In this document: positions 23,101 to 33,601 of the stretch, one piece after another | Layout: each line of letters starts with the position of its first letter | How positions within the stretch are numbered: the first letter of the stretch is position 1 | Origin: Fennellomyces sp. T-0311 | Lineage: Eukaryota; Mucoromycota; Mucoromycetes; Mucorales; Lichtheimiaceae | Reading direction: 5' to 3' | Assembly (NCBI GenBank): GCA_025266875.1 | Contig: JALLLT010000005.1 | Location: 62,001-126,000, forward strand | Length of the DNA stretch: 64,000 bases | Notes under the pieces: generated by a model | Seen by the model: only the letters and a program-made list of their open reading frames with translations | What the model was told of the DNA's origin: nothing | Databases searched by the model: none | Program-made: the position numbers and the translations under genes

Positions 23101-23234
23101 GATGGTAAGGCATGATCTCATGCAGACATAAGCTCGTTTTATCACTTCTTTTTTAGAAACCAAACACGCACGCAATGCAAGTACGGAATGGTACACATAT
23201 ATCGCAATGATCCTTCGTATCCTCTCGATCTTCC
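20179..23234. other. Gene-poor interval
   Basis: About 3 kb with only short, unrecognised open frames. A minus-strand frame at 20992-21228 runs on with scattered stops toward 20400 and might be another decayed gene, but I see no family motif. No transposon terminus or RNA gene identified. Confidence 0.45.
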
Positions 23235-24376
23235 ATGAGCACTACTACTCCTTTGTGTGATGGAAAGAAAAGAGAAAAACTGCTTGCAAGGTTCTCAAAT
23301 GCCAGTGTTCTGATTCACCTCTGCATGATTATTCAAAGCACAAAAGTTCTTTTCTTTATGAGCTTCAGAAAAGCTCCTCTTTCTTCTCAAGTGTATTTTG
23401 CAGCTATGAAAGTGGTGAAAAAGTACCATCGAGCGCAATGTTGTATTTGCCTCGAAAACTACGGGCACTCGAAATGCAGAACAGCTCCCTTTTTGTACTC
23501 CACTGATGGATGCACCCATCGTGTCTGTCAATCATGCATGGAAGCTTATGCGGATCATTCCGTAAGCCAGTGGCGCGATAACCGAATCTCAACACTCGTG
23601 TGCCCAGTGCAAGACTGTGCACAAACGTTCCAACTTGACCAAGTTATTTCAAAGACATTGCCGTTTCGTCATCGACTGGTTTTCTGGTGGCGGCAAATGA
23701 AGCTCCGTCTTTTACAAGACACTAAGAACAATCAAACAAAGGAAACCAAGGTTGCCTTAGGTCGTGGCTCACGCGACTTAAATATCAAGTCTGTGACGAA
23801 GACTCCCTTGGCTCGGTCAAGGCTACCTACGCGAGCTAGTAATGTACGCAGTAACAAGCAATCCTGCAATTTAGTCGTAGCGCCACCTAAGGCTCGAAAT
23901 ATGAAGCAGCCAAAGATAACCTGGACAGTCACCGAGGACAAAAGCAATGAATCCAAGACACAATCTGGGAATACTAAAGACAGGAAAGTCATTTCTGATA
24001 GCGCTACGTCGTCGTCATTGAGGGACAAAAAGCCTCGGAAGGGCCTACCAGAGGAATTCGTCGAACTAGCATTGGCAAGAAATTGGTCCCGTTGCCCCAG
24101 TTGCCGCCATGCGGTCGAACGCATTGTAAGTTTAACGAGTTAAGAGTGCTATATTTTTATCTTAATTTACTCGGTTAGTCTGGCTGCAACTATATCTACT
24201 GTCGTTGCGGTACCGGGTTGTGAGTAATACTTTGTCAGAGTTTTCATCGCATGCTGATATGCTGTTTTGGTAGCTGTTACCGTTGTGGAAGTAGCTCTGG
24301 CTACTATTGCACAGAAGCATGTCGAGGAGGAAACCTCAAGTTGAATGATATTCGAAAGGCAATGTTTCAGAACTAG
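23235..24376 (+). CDS. RING1-RING2 (RBR-like) protein, putative E3 ubiquitin ligase lacking a recognisable IBR
   Basis: Exons 23235-24125, 24179-24219 and 24274-24376 sum to 1035 nt (344 residues), in frame. The N-terminal RING1 has Cys69/Cys72 (CCICLENYG), CTHRVCQSC (residues 93-101) and CPVQDC (123-128). The C-terminal RING2/IBR-type domain has RCPSCRHAVERISGCNYIYC followed by RCGTGFCYRCG. The GCN cysteine aligns with the catalytic cysteine of HHARI/Parkin-type RING2 domains. Between them lie about 150 basic, Ser/Thr/Lys-rich residues (e.g. KTPLARSRLPTRASNVRSNK) where a canonical RBR protein has its IBR domain. An in-frame Met at 23406 (MKVVKKYHRAQ) is an alternative start just before RING1. 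If active it would transfer ubiquitin by the RING/HECT hybrid mechanism; activity is an inference. Confidence 0.75.
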
Positions 24377-26104
24377 TATATGTGACTCTTACTTTCGCGT
24401 CTACATAATCTTTGCGACTTTTGCATCAATGTATATGTAAACTGCTATCTTTCGAAATATACTTTTTTGTAAAGCATGGTAAGCGATTCCTTTTGTTGCA
24501 TCCGAATGATGAACATCAAGGAGTAAACTCAACCCGTTTGACGGTTAAATTTCGCTCGGCCAAATGTGGTGACAAACAACCTGACCCCTGATAAACACAA
24601 TGCCACACACCTGTGCGCATGCCCTTTTATCTCTTTAAAAGAAAACGCAGTCGATCCTTTCCCGTATGTGAATTTGTCTCAGGCGAAAATCCTTAACGAA
24701 ACATGTGATCGCGCTGGGCTGAATAACTAGCCTTTTCTCAGTTTTAAAATGTATCCATTCTTTCTTTCGTGAAATTCTCAGTAATGGAAGTGATAAAACG
24801 TTACTTGTGAAGCGCAATGCTGTTTAACTACTAACTTAATGACTCGCAATACGTAGCTGCTATTGCTGTGAAGCGCATCTTTCCTATACTTCCAAGTGTA
24901 GTTGCCACAGCTTGAAGAAGGAGGAATTGTGAGATACTCAAAAGGCAATTTTTGAGAACTAGGATGACTTGAGCGAGAGTACGTCCCATGTGCATCAATA
25001 GGTGGCATCTGAGCTTTTGTGCAACATATATCTCGGTATCGATCAAAACCTTTGCTCCATACTTTCTGACATGGCACCTTTAACTGTCTCTCCATTGCCG
25101 TGAGAACCTTGAATTAACCCAACGTGAATCTTTTTCTGTAAACAGCAGATAGCCAAATTCAATTGCCCAATACGCTACAAAAGGACCACTTGATGAAACC
25201 TCAGCGGACATCTAGCTCCTGAAGAAGTGAATGATGATGTCGTCTCAGCATGCATTAAAATCTAAGCGCTGACTACTCTCGATATTGAACACTCCGCTAT
25301 AATGGACGACAAGAGCGAATGTAGTTTTGCTATTGGACTGGCCCACTTACCAAGTCTAAAAATTATAATGCCTTTTAGGGATATATCACTGTCTGAACGT
25401 AAGCTGCTCGGCATGGCTGAAAGCAAGAGTTTGATTAAAGAGGTTCTTTACAGGATAGCATATCTCACTGAAGAACAGGCACATGGACACATTTTTCCCG
25501 CCAGTTAAGATTTTTAGCATGGCCGGAGCTATAATACAATCGTTAGAGGGCTTATTACGTTGTAAAATTAACAATTACGTATGCACCGTTTTTTGCTAGC
25601 ATAAAAAACACTTGGAAATGGTAAGAGGTGCTACACTTTGCACGTACTTCATGCTATGGAAAGAGTTGGACGAATTGATCCAAGAGAAGTATTTGCTTGA
25701 GAATCAATCACATGGGTACCAAATTAACAATAGACTTCCTTTTATATTAGGATTACCCAGCTAATCGGGATAGACCTTAATGGTAAGCTATTGTATTTTT
25801 TTTCCAGACAAAAAGGCAGCTGCCCTCTCCAGCTGCCTTAAGCTCTTACATGACAAAGTCTCCTCACTGTTTGTGATCTAAGGACCGATGTTTCGAAATT
25901 CTGGGTTTTCATGGACAATGAATGAATCATATTGCTAGCTTTGCTTTGCTTCACCGTGGGAGTATTGTAGAATTACTATTTTATATACGGGCATTAATGC
26001 AAATATAAATGCTGAAAATTCAAGATGCAAAAGTTAGGTAGCAAAGACATTCATCGGGTAAAGTGTTGCACTTGGTTGTCGTGTGTTTTCCCGATGCAGT
26101 TATC
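24377..26104. other. Gene-poor interval upstream of HET gene A
   Basis: No gene supported. Minus-strand frame 24778-25095 and plus-strand frame 25302-25508 are short and unrecognised. Confidence 0.45.
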
Positions 26105-26143
26105 AAATTAAGGTTTGATGCACGATTTCAATGTTACACTGGT
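26105..26143 (+). promoter_or_regulatory. Conserved upstream element shared with HET gene B
   Basis: This ~39-bp block ending in CAATGTTACACTGGT lies 197 bp upstream of the start codon of HET gene A. The same block, about 80% identical, lies in the same orientation and at nearly the same distance upstream of HET gene B (51280-51317). The core TTTGA, then CACGA, then CAATGTTACACTGGT is preserved while flanking DNA is not alignable. It may be a transcription-factor site or core promoter module. A relic of the duplication that created the paralogues is the alternative. Confidence 0.55.
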
Positions 26144-26339
26144 ACGGTATAAGAGTTCTCAGTGTACTAAGCCTTTTTTTCCGCCCCTTTTTCATCTAGT
26201 CCTTTGAAAAAGGCCGTTATTGGAACGAAAAGTAGCCCCAAGATAGTACATCACTATACAAGTTTTAGAAAAAAAAAGGACAAGCAAAACACCAACTCTT
26301 TCCAAACAGTTGACAACATTGATCACCTAACAAGACAAG

Positions 26340-27974
26340 ATGTTCATCAAGTATGTCACCCCTCAAAAACCGGTCGACACACAGATCACGGAATACAAAT
26401 CGAATGGCGGCGACTACCGACCAACATGGCTCATTCGCACGTCTGACTGGGAAAAGGTGCCTGGTAGTGAAGCAACGGATGGCTATTGCACATTATCCTA
26501 CTGCTGGGAACAATCAGGCAGAATTGTTCGACGACCCGATAGTCCTGAATACGATTGCATCAATGATCCTGGCCATCGACTAGCCGTTGGTGTGGAAAAA
26601 CGTACTCTATCCAACTTTTTCCGCAAGCATGCAACGACCAAGGTTACATTTGACGGAATTCTTCAACAAATATGCAAGGACTTTGATATCGACTATCTGT
26701 GGTATGACAAGGTGTGCATCAATCAGATGAGCAAAGAAGAAAAACACCGCGAAATCAAGCAAATGCATTTGGTCTACAGCAATGCACGATTCACGGTTTC
26801 TTTGGTTCCCGAAATCAAGGTTCAAGACTCCAGTGCATTCAAAAAGATTTACTGGTTGACGAGGGATACCCAAGCAAAGCAGCTGGCTTTGGATGCCATG
26901 CGCAAGAGTCTGTGGTGGAAGCGCTCCTGGACACTTGAGGAGTTGATGATGTCTACTCGAATGCTACTTGTCGGTACAAATTGTCATATGTGGTGTTTGG
27001 GGGTCGAGGCACAAGGGGACTCGGTTAAGGAACACGATCTCTTGTCGAATGAGATGCTTGGATTCAAAGACAGCGAATTTAAAAGCGCAAATACCGTGTT
27101 GAGACATGCACATTTTAGGACAAGTACCAAGGACCAGGACAAAATCTTTGCATTGGCCAACATTTTCCATGGCATGGTTGATATTGATGTTGACTATCAT
27201 AGCGACGTAAAGGACGTCATGAGCACCTTTTATCGACGATTGCTGGAGCGGGATCTCTCGGTCATGTGCTTCGGTTCGGCCATTGACTCGTTTGGGACTC
27301 CTCAATTTAATACAACCATGGCGTCGTATGGCCTTCCTTCTTGGACTGGTGTTCCTGGATTACATTCAAGATACCCGATGAAGGATTGTACAGTGGATTG
27401 TAACTCTGGATTCACCATCGACGACTCTATGCGTTTACATATCAAGTGCAGGGGTTACACCGTACGACCTATCCAATACACCGATCAAGATATCTATAGC
27501 GACGATGAACGAGGTCAAAAAGCCAATAAGAAGTGCCATGAAGTGGTTACGACAATGGACGATTTTAATGGCGATATAGAAGCAGCAAAAGATTGGGGCC
27601 AATGGGTCACACTGCTTGCGACAGCCTGTTTTGCTACCCACTACTGGGTACCGGATTCACCGCTATGCTCCCCTGTATTACCATTCTCCCTAACCGAGGA
27701 TTGTGACGAATGCGTCATTATTGCCGTAGCGTTTATCGGTGTCAAGGGAGTCACCAATATGACTGAAAGTGGAGTATACAATATCGATCGTGATCACGAT
27801 TTCTTTTTGCCGGTGTTGAAAAAGTCGGCGGACGGTTCGACATACAGGATTATTGGTTTCACTATTCTGAAGCACTTGTCGTACGGTTACGAATCCCAGT
27901 TGGAGCCGCAGACGCTGTTGGACGAGACATTTGACGAACTTTGCGAGGAGCCTATAGAATTTGTTATTGAATAG
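26340..27974 (+). CDS. HET-domain (heterokaryon incompatibility-type) protein A
   Basis: Intronless, 544 residues. The HET domain (PF06985-type) signature is clear: YCTLSYCWEQSG (residues 49-60), ILQQICKDFDIDYLWYDKVC (107-126) running on as INQ, REIKQMHLVYSNARFTVSLV (138-157) and SLWWKRSWTLEEL (190-202). The second half has DKIFALANIF, the DY motif near VDIDVDYHSDV, DLSVMCFGSA and LPSWTGVPGLHS, as in many HET proteins, then a conserved C-terminus with SLTEDCDECVI and ending EFVIE. No NACHT/NB-ARC, ankyrin or WD repeat is attached. In Dikarya, HET domains execute allorecognition cell death; the role here is unknown. Two paralogues lie at 49430-51091 and 52096-53739, and the start is chosen by alignment with them. 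Confidence 0.85.
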   Translation: MFIKYVTPQKPVDTQITEYKSNGGDYRPTWLIRTSDWEKVPGSEATDGYCTLSYCWEQSGRIVRRPDSPEYDCINDPGHRLAVGVEKRTLSNFFRKHATTKVTFDGILQQICKDFDIDYLWYDKVCINQMSKEEKHREIKQMHLVYSNARFTVSLVPEIKVQDSSAFKKIYWLTRDTQAKQLALDAMRKSLWWKRSWTLEELMMSTRMLLVGTNCHMWCLGVEAQGDSVKEHDLLSNEMLGFKDSEFKSANTVLRHAHFRTSTKDQDKIFALANIFHGMVDIDVDYHSDVKDVMSTFYRRLLERDLSVMCFGSAIDSFGTPQFNTTMASYGLPSWTGVPGLHSRYPMKDCTVDCNSGFTIDDSMRLHIKCRGYTVRPIQYTDQDIYSDDERGQKANKKCHEVVTTMDDFNGDIEAAKDWGQWVTLLATACFATHYWVPDSPLCSPVLPFSLTEDCDECVIIAVAFIGVKGVTNMTESGVYNIDRDHDFFLPVLKKSADGSTYRIIGFTILKHLSYGYESQLEPQTLLDETFDELCEEPIEFVIE

Positions 27975-28340
27975 TGTATCTTAATAGTCATCGTAACTTA
28001 CTTTTACAAATAATAGGTACATTGTTTTGTTTGCTAGCGGATGTAGAGCACCACATGTGCGTGCACGAAGGATCGTCCAGTGTCATACGTGCATTTATGA
28101 GGATATATTGCAGAGCGTAACGTACAGTACTACCTTTGAAACTTATTTCTTGCACTGTACATCCGTGGTGTTACGATCTGCAACGGTTTTTCCTATATTC
28201 AACCACGGGTCGAGAACCTAGTATTCACTGCGACGATGCTTCCCAGGGTTCCAAACGCAAAGCACTTTTATATTTAACATTTACAAAAAAAGAGAGAGGT
28301 CTACAGATAAACTATAGATTATGGTTTCTATAGATAGATT
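27975..28340. other. Intergenic, tail-to-tail spacer
   Basis: Separates HET gene A from the convergent mitochondrial ribosomal protein gene. Nothing further recognised. Confidence 0.5.
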
Positions 28341-29220
28341 TTAGTTTTTGGTTTTGAAAGGCACGGAGAAGCCAGAGAGGAGCAGTCTGCCATCGGTATT
28401 GGTGTATGCGGTTGTGTTGAAAATGACATCAAAGCCGGTCATCTTGGGATAGACATCAAAGGAGCCTTCGATTTCGGGGAAGAGAGCCAGGGCGGAAGCA
28501 GGGAAGCCCAATGCAATGTTACCGTTGCCATCACCAGCGGTCAATTGCAGGCCAGGCCATTCTTTTAAGCGAGGCAATACAATTTCCACCAACTTGTCCA
28601 TAAACTGATACATTTCCTCACCACGCAACGTCACCTTGACACCAATTGGCATGCCCTCGCTTTAAACAGTGCGGTTTAGTTACCATGAACAACACCCAAG
28701 CAATAAAAACGACAACTTACCGTAACTTCCAATTGGCAACCGAGGTACGAGCATAAACAACTTCAGGTCGCGTCGAGGTAATGCTCTGGAATGCCATAAA
28801 TGCCGACAGTAAGTTATGTTTACTGTGAATGGCGTCTTTGACCATTGCGTGAAGGGTGATTTTATCCAGACCGGGAATGGTGTTTGCACTCTTTGCAGGT
28901 TGGATTGGCTTGACGGGCTTACCACCTTTGCGCGTACGAACAGCTTCAGGTTTATCTTGGCTGACGTGTGCTTTCTCTTCACCAGTTGCAGCCAATGCTC
29001 GGTCGATTTGTGCTTGAATGTCGGGATGTTTGTAGGTGGACGGCGCGGCACGAGCGTGATCGTACGTCAAAATCATGAGGTCTTCGGAAAGCGTGCTGTC
29101 ATAGTATTCTTTCAATCGCAATAAACCATGTGACGAGGAAGCTGCACATGGCGTGGTTGAAAATGACCGTCGTCCCAAACAAGCAGCTCGTCGAGCAGCA
29201 CTCCGTAGTGCAAACGCCAT
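28341..29220 (-). CDS. Mitochondrial large-subunit ribosomal protein uL5m (MRPL7-like)
   Basis: Component of the mitochondrial 54S subunit; uL5 contacts 5S-like rRNA positions or the central protuberance. Two exons, 29220-28721 and 28659-28341, sum to 819 nt (272 residues), in frame. The N-terminus is Arg/Ser/Ala-rich (MAFALRSAARRAACLGRRSF), a mitochondrial presequence. The uL5 core follows: REGMPIGVKVTLRGEEMYQF, KLVEIVLPRLKEWPGLQL, GDGNGNIALGF, FPEIEGSFDVYP, GFDVIFNTTAYTNTDGRLLL and the terminal GFSVPF. Divergently placed to the MATE transporter with ~960 bp between starts. Confidence 0.9.
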
Positions 29221-30183
29221 GTTATATAATGTTGACAGATAAAATCGTTGGCCTCCCCCTTTTGGCGGACCCTCACTTGTTGTTTTGAAATTTCGTGACC
29301 GGCATGCTCGCGGCGGAGGCTGGAGGCTTTTGTGTTACACTGTTGCCATGGCTGCTTTCAATTCCAACCTGTTTCCCTGGTTTCTTCCCTGGGAGGTTAG
29401 TGATAAATTCATATGAGCACAACAGATGGTACTGTATGACCTACCCTTCCTCTAAGAGTTATATTAACGTATTGGCTAGCAAACTTAAATAAAAAGTACC
29501 AGTTAAAAGATGCGGAAGCTCTTATCTTGGACACCAAAGTAGACAATGAAATGGCCTCGCAATATAGTCCAGTTATTGCTATTCGATAGCACCCCTCCAG
29601 TCATTTACACTGGACATGATGTGGATACTCCTTTATGTCGCGTAATACCATGTGATCTGTCCCTTTTAAAACGTGCCCCAAGTAATTGCACAAGCACAGT
29701 CGTCCATTCGTTTCTCAAGTGAATTCATGCAATCGCAACTTGATCGCATTGCAAATTCCACGTTTTGTTGGCGCAGCGCGTACATGAAGAAAAAGAGCCC
29801 AAAAAAAGAAAAATGCATGCAAAAAGCGACCGGAGCATGGCCCCGATCATTTCATGTTGCGCAGCAACAACGAGGCCCTACAGAGTCTAGATCCTTGTCC
29901 AAGAGATAGAGAAAAGGAAGATTAGACACCGTGCGCCATATGGCAAAGACAGCACCTATAGCGACGACCTGGGTATATTCATGATAGAGAGAGGGCAGGC
30001 ATCTTGAAGAAAGCGTGGGATATCTGAGATTATCTCTTATCAATATGGGCCGAAGACTTGGTTTCTGAGTTTTGTCACTTTGACTAATAGCCGACCGATT
30101 CGCTCCTAAAAAGGGTTTTCTTTTTTGTGTGTTCCTTTTTTTTTGTTTCTCTTTTTCCATTCCACAACTCAGATCAAACCGAC
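29221..30183. other. Divergent intergenic region between uL5m and MATE genes
   Basis: No gene seen. It must hold both promoters; a T-rich/pyrimidine tract at 30117-30165 precedes the MATE start. Confidence 0.5.
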
Positions 30184-31803
30184 ATGCGATCAGACGACGA
30201 TCAAAGGTCAATGAGCTCGGCATTGTCAGCGTCACCCACAGAGACCAGCGCACTGGTGCCCAAGTCGAGGAACAATGGAAGCTGGTCTTCAGAATTCCGT
30301 TGGCTATTGTTCAACTGCTTACCAGTAATTGGTACCTATCTATTACAGAACAGCCTACAACTGGCTTCGATTTTTACGTTAGGTCATTTGGTAAGTCGAT
30401 AACCCAACCACAACAAACAAACAATAACATCATCTGTTTGTCATTAAGGGTCCTACCGAATTGGCTGCAAGTGCATTAGCCAGCATGTTCGCCAACGTAT
30501 CTGCATGGAGCGTTGCATTCGGTACAGCCACTGCCCTTGATACCCTGTGCTCGCAAGCATGGACCGGAGCCCGCGATAAAACCCTCGTGGGCGTCCATCT
30601 GCAACGGGCGCTTCTGATTCTGGGTCTTATGTTTATCCCAATTGCCATTGTTTGGTGGAACGCTACACGAATCCTGTTGGCACTCAATCAGGAACCGGAG
30701 TTAGCCCTCCAAGCAGGTAAAAGAAAACTTTTTCTCTTACGAATCGACACACAAACCAGAAAAAGGGCTGACATTTGGTATCTTTAGGCACTTTCCTGCG
30801 ATATTTAATGCTGGGTGCGCCCGCCTTCATTGCGTTTGAAGGTGTAAAAAAGTACCTTCAAGCGCAGGGAATCATGCAGGCGTCGACTTATGTGCTGATG
30901 ATTGCATCGCCGCTTAACTTTGGACTCAACTATCTCCTGGTGCACGGCCAGCCTTGGAATTTAGGTTTTATCGGTGCTCCTCTGGCCACCTCAATCAGCT
31001 ATTGGGTCATGCTTGTCTTGATCCTTTTGTACATTCGCAACGTCAGGGGCAGCGAGGCTTGGGGTGGTTGGTCACGTGAAGCCTGGACGGGTTGGTGGCC
31101 CTTCCTGCGACTGGCGTTACCAGGCATCCTCATGGTTTGCTCTGAATGGTGGGCTTTCGAGCTAGCCGCCTTGGCCGCTTCTTATCTCGGCACTATCGAT
31201 CTGGCCGCTCAATCAATCTTACTCACTCTCGGCTCAGCCACTTACACCATTCCATACGGTATTTCGGTCGCTGCATCCAATCGTGTCGGCAACAGTCTGG
31301 GAGAATCTTTTGCGGTCAAGGCCAAACGTGCCTCCATGGTCGCTCTCATTTTCGCCGTTATTTTCGGCTGCATGAATTCGTTCCTGCTGCTGGTTACTCG
31401 CAACTCTTTTGGCTATCTGTTCACGTCCGACGAAGATGTCGTTCTCCGCGTTGCCCATATTTTGCCGTGGTGCGCACTTTTCCAAATCGCTGATGGCTTG
31501 TGTGGTGTCTGTGGTGGTGTTATTCGTGGTTTGGGCCGTCAAAAGGTCGCTGCTTGGATCAATCTGTTTGCGTACTACATCGTGGCATTGCCCATGGGTT
31601 ATGTACTGACCTTTGAAGCCAATTGGAACTTGACTGGTACTTGGGTCAGTTTGACTGTGGCTTTGTTCTTGGGTGCAGTTGGTGAATGTCTCTTTTTGTT
31701 CATGGTGGACTGGGACGTAGAGGTCCAGCGTATCCATAGTCGAGTCAAGGCAGAGGAGCAGCATATGCATGACGACGAGGCAACCCCCTTCCTACATGCC
31801 TAG
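30184..31803 (+). CDS. MATE family multidrug/toxin extrusion transporter
   Basis: Cation-coupled antiporter exporting organic cations or metabolites, expected in plasma or vacuolar membrane. Exons 30184-30390, 30449-30716 and 30788-31803 total 1491 nt (496 residues), in frame. Twelve hydrophobic helices are expected. MatE family landmarks include LPVIGTYLLQNSLQLASIFT in helix 1 followed by LGHLG, ALDTLCSQAWTGA in helix 2, APAFIAFEGVKKYLQAQG in helix 5-6, SPLNFGLNYLLVHG, GAPLATSISYW, LALPGILMVCSEWWAFELAA opening the second half, then AAQSILLTLGSATYTIPYGI, ASNRVGNSLGE and GVIRGLGRQKVAAWINLFAY. This matches fungal MATE proteins such as yeast Erc1 and its relatives. The substrate cannot be deduced. 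The C-terminal tail is short and acidic (DDEATPF). Confidence 0.93.
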
Positions 31804-33601
31804 GTTCGCTTCAGCAAAAAAGCTTTTTTTTTCATTATCTCCCACACCCATTACATATACTGCATATTACTCATCTTCCTCTATCCATCCAAAATGTACC
31901 ATAAATAAAAAAAGTTCTTTTTGCATTCACATCTACTTTTTTTCATACGTAGTACACCTGTATCACATAGTAATAACCATCACATATCCACCTTCTTTTC
32001 AGACAGAAATGCATCAAGTGCAGCGATACAATTAGTTGTCTTGGCTGCTGCCCTGCATGAATTATACCTAATCCCGAGTCGATGAACGGGAACCCCGCAC
32101 CAACAAGGTTCATCACTACTGATCATGCAACCAATACCTTGACAGTGGTACGGGGAGTAAAATCTGCATTACGTATATGGATCTAGTATACTGCTACGGT
32201 AAACGAAATACGCAAGAAAAGTCGTATGAAACCATCTGAACAGAAAAGAACTTAAGCATAGATAGGTATATATATGATAGATACAAGAACTGGCCGTATA
32301 AATGGGATGACACACGCTGAACTATGCAATGCGTACTTCCATAAAAATTAAAAAAAACGTGTCTGAAAAAGTTTTGATTTTCGTTCCCAAAAGTTGGCAT
32401 ACCCGCTTCAAAAGTCGACATTTCTGCTTTAGAAAGAGGTCGTGCTTTGACGATGGGATTTGGTGCTTTTTCAAATGAAAGGAGAGCCAATAGATATTAA
32501 AAATTATATACGACCGATTACCAGGACTCCACAGATGTAGAAAAGCAAAAAAATGCTTTGCTAGGAAACTCGAGTAAAGTACAGAGCAAAAGCAGTAAGA
32601 TTATCTGACGTTCCATCTGCACTTTCAATTTCAGCATAGGTTTGAATATCTAGCGTTTCAGCTTCGAGACGTGGTGTGCCGAAGGAAAGATGATTTCGCA
32701 TGCTACATTAAGTGAAGACTAAATAAATCTTGATTTATGGGTAAGACACAAAAGCCTTTATGTATTCTCAAGAATTGAGGACATGCTTCGGCAATAAAAC
32801 ATTACCAAAAGCGTAAGCAATTTTTATAACATGCAGTAGAAGATCTATCGCTATCCGAGCCAGCAAGCGTGTTCAGAAATGCCTCGGACATGCTACGTAT
32901 GCCAATTTTTGAGAAGGCATCCTAGCTTTGGAGAGTGAAGGTCAGAGTTTTAAGCACAGCATGCCATACTTTTTCTTTCGTCTTCTTGACTTTTTCGACG
33001 GGCATTACAATCAATGTGTAATATCAAAGAGGAGCAAGTGTACAAAGACGGTTATATCGACGAAACTCAAAAAGGCGATTGATTTATTTCATATTGTTTG
33101 CTCTGCTCTCTATTTATAAAATAAATGCTTACCAACTATGGATTTCCCTTAAGCCGGTATCTCTGTGAGTAATATGTATTATCAACTTATGATTGTTAAG
33201 CAGTAATAGATTGTAATGACCGATAGGATGGATGCTGACAGAGCACATTCATGAAGAGACGTGCGGACCGGAAGGTCGCGAGGATAAGCAACCTGATTGG
33301 CCGTGTATTTGGTAAGCATGAAGCTCAAGGTTCCGATGTCGGAAGTGGGAAGTGGCTGAAGGATGGAAGCCTCTTATTCGCTGGCCAGCAGCATTGATGA
33401 CGAAGAAGCTTGTTAGGGGGCATTCATGCTGGATACATTACAAAGTGTAATGTATCATTTTTATCTAAAAGCCCAGTAGTGTATGTTCAGGGTACTCTGC
33501 CACCCAGACTTCAAAACAACGACCGACTTGATGAATATGTGCAAGGTAGGATTGGTTATTCTTTCGAAAAGGATATTTGAGGATAGAGGGTTAAGGCACA
33601 T
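31804..33601. other. Gene-poor interval between MATE and DET1 tails
   Basis: About 1.8 kb of AT-rich sequence. The left part is presumably the MATE 3' UTR. No coding region, RNA gene or repeat supported. Confidence 0.5.

Noticed and set aside
26340..27974. HET protein A as an NLR immune receptor
   Set aside because: There is no P-loop NTPase, repeat domain or death-fold segment; only the HET domain and an unassigned C-terminal half.
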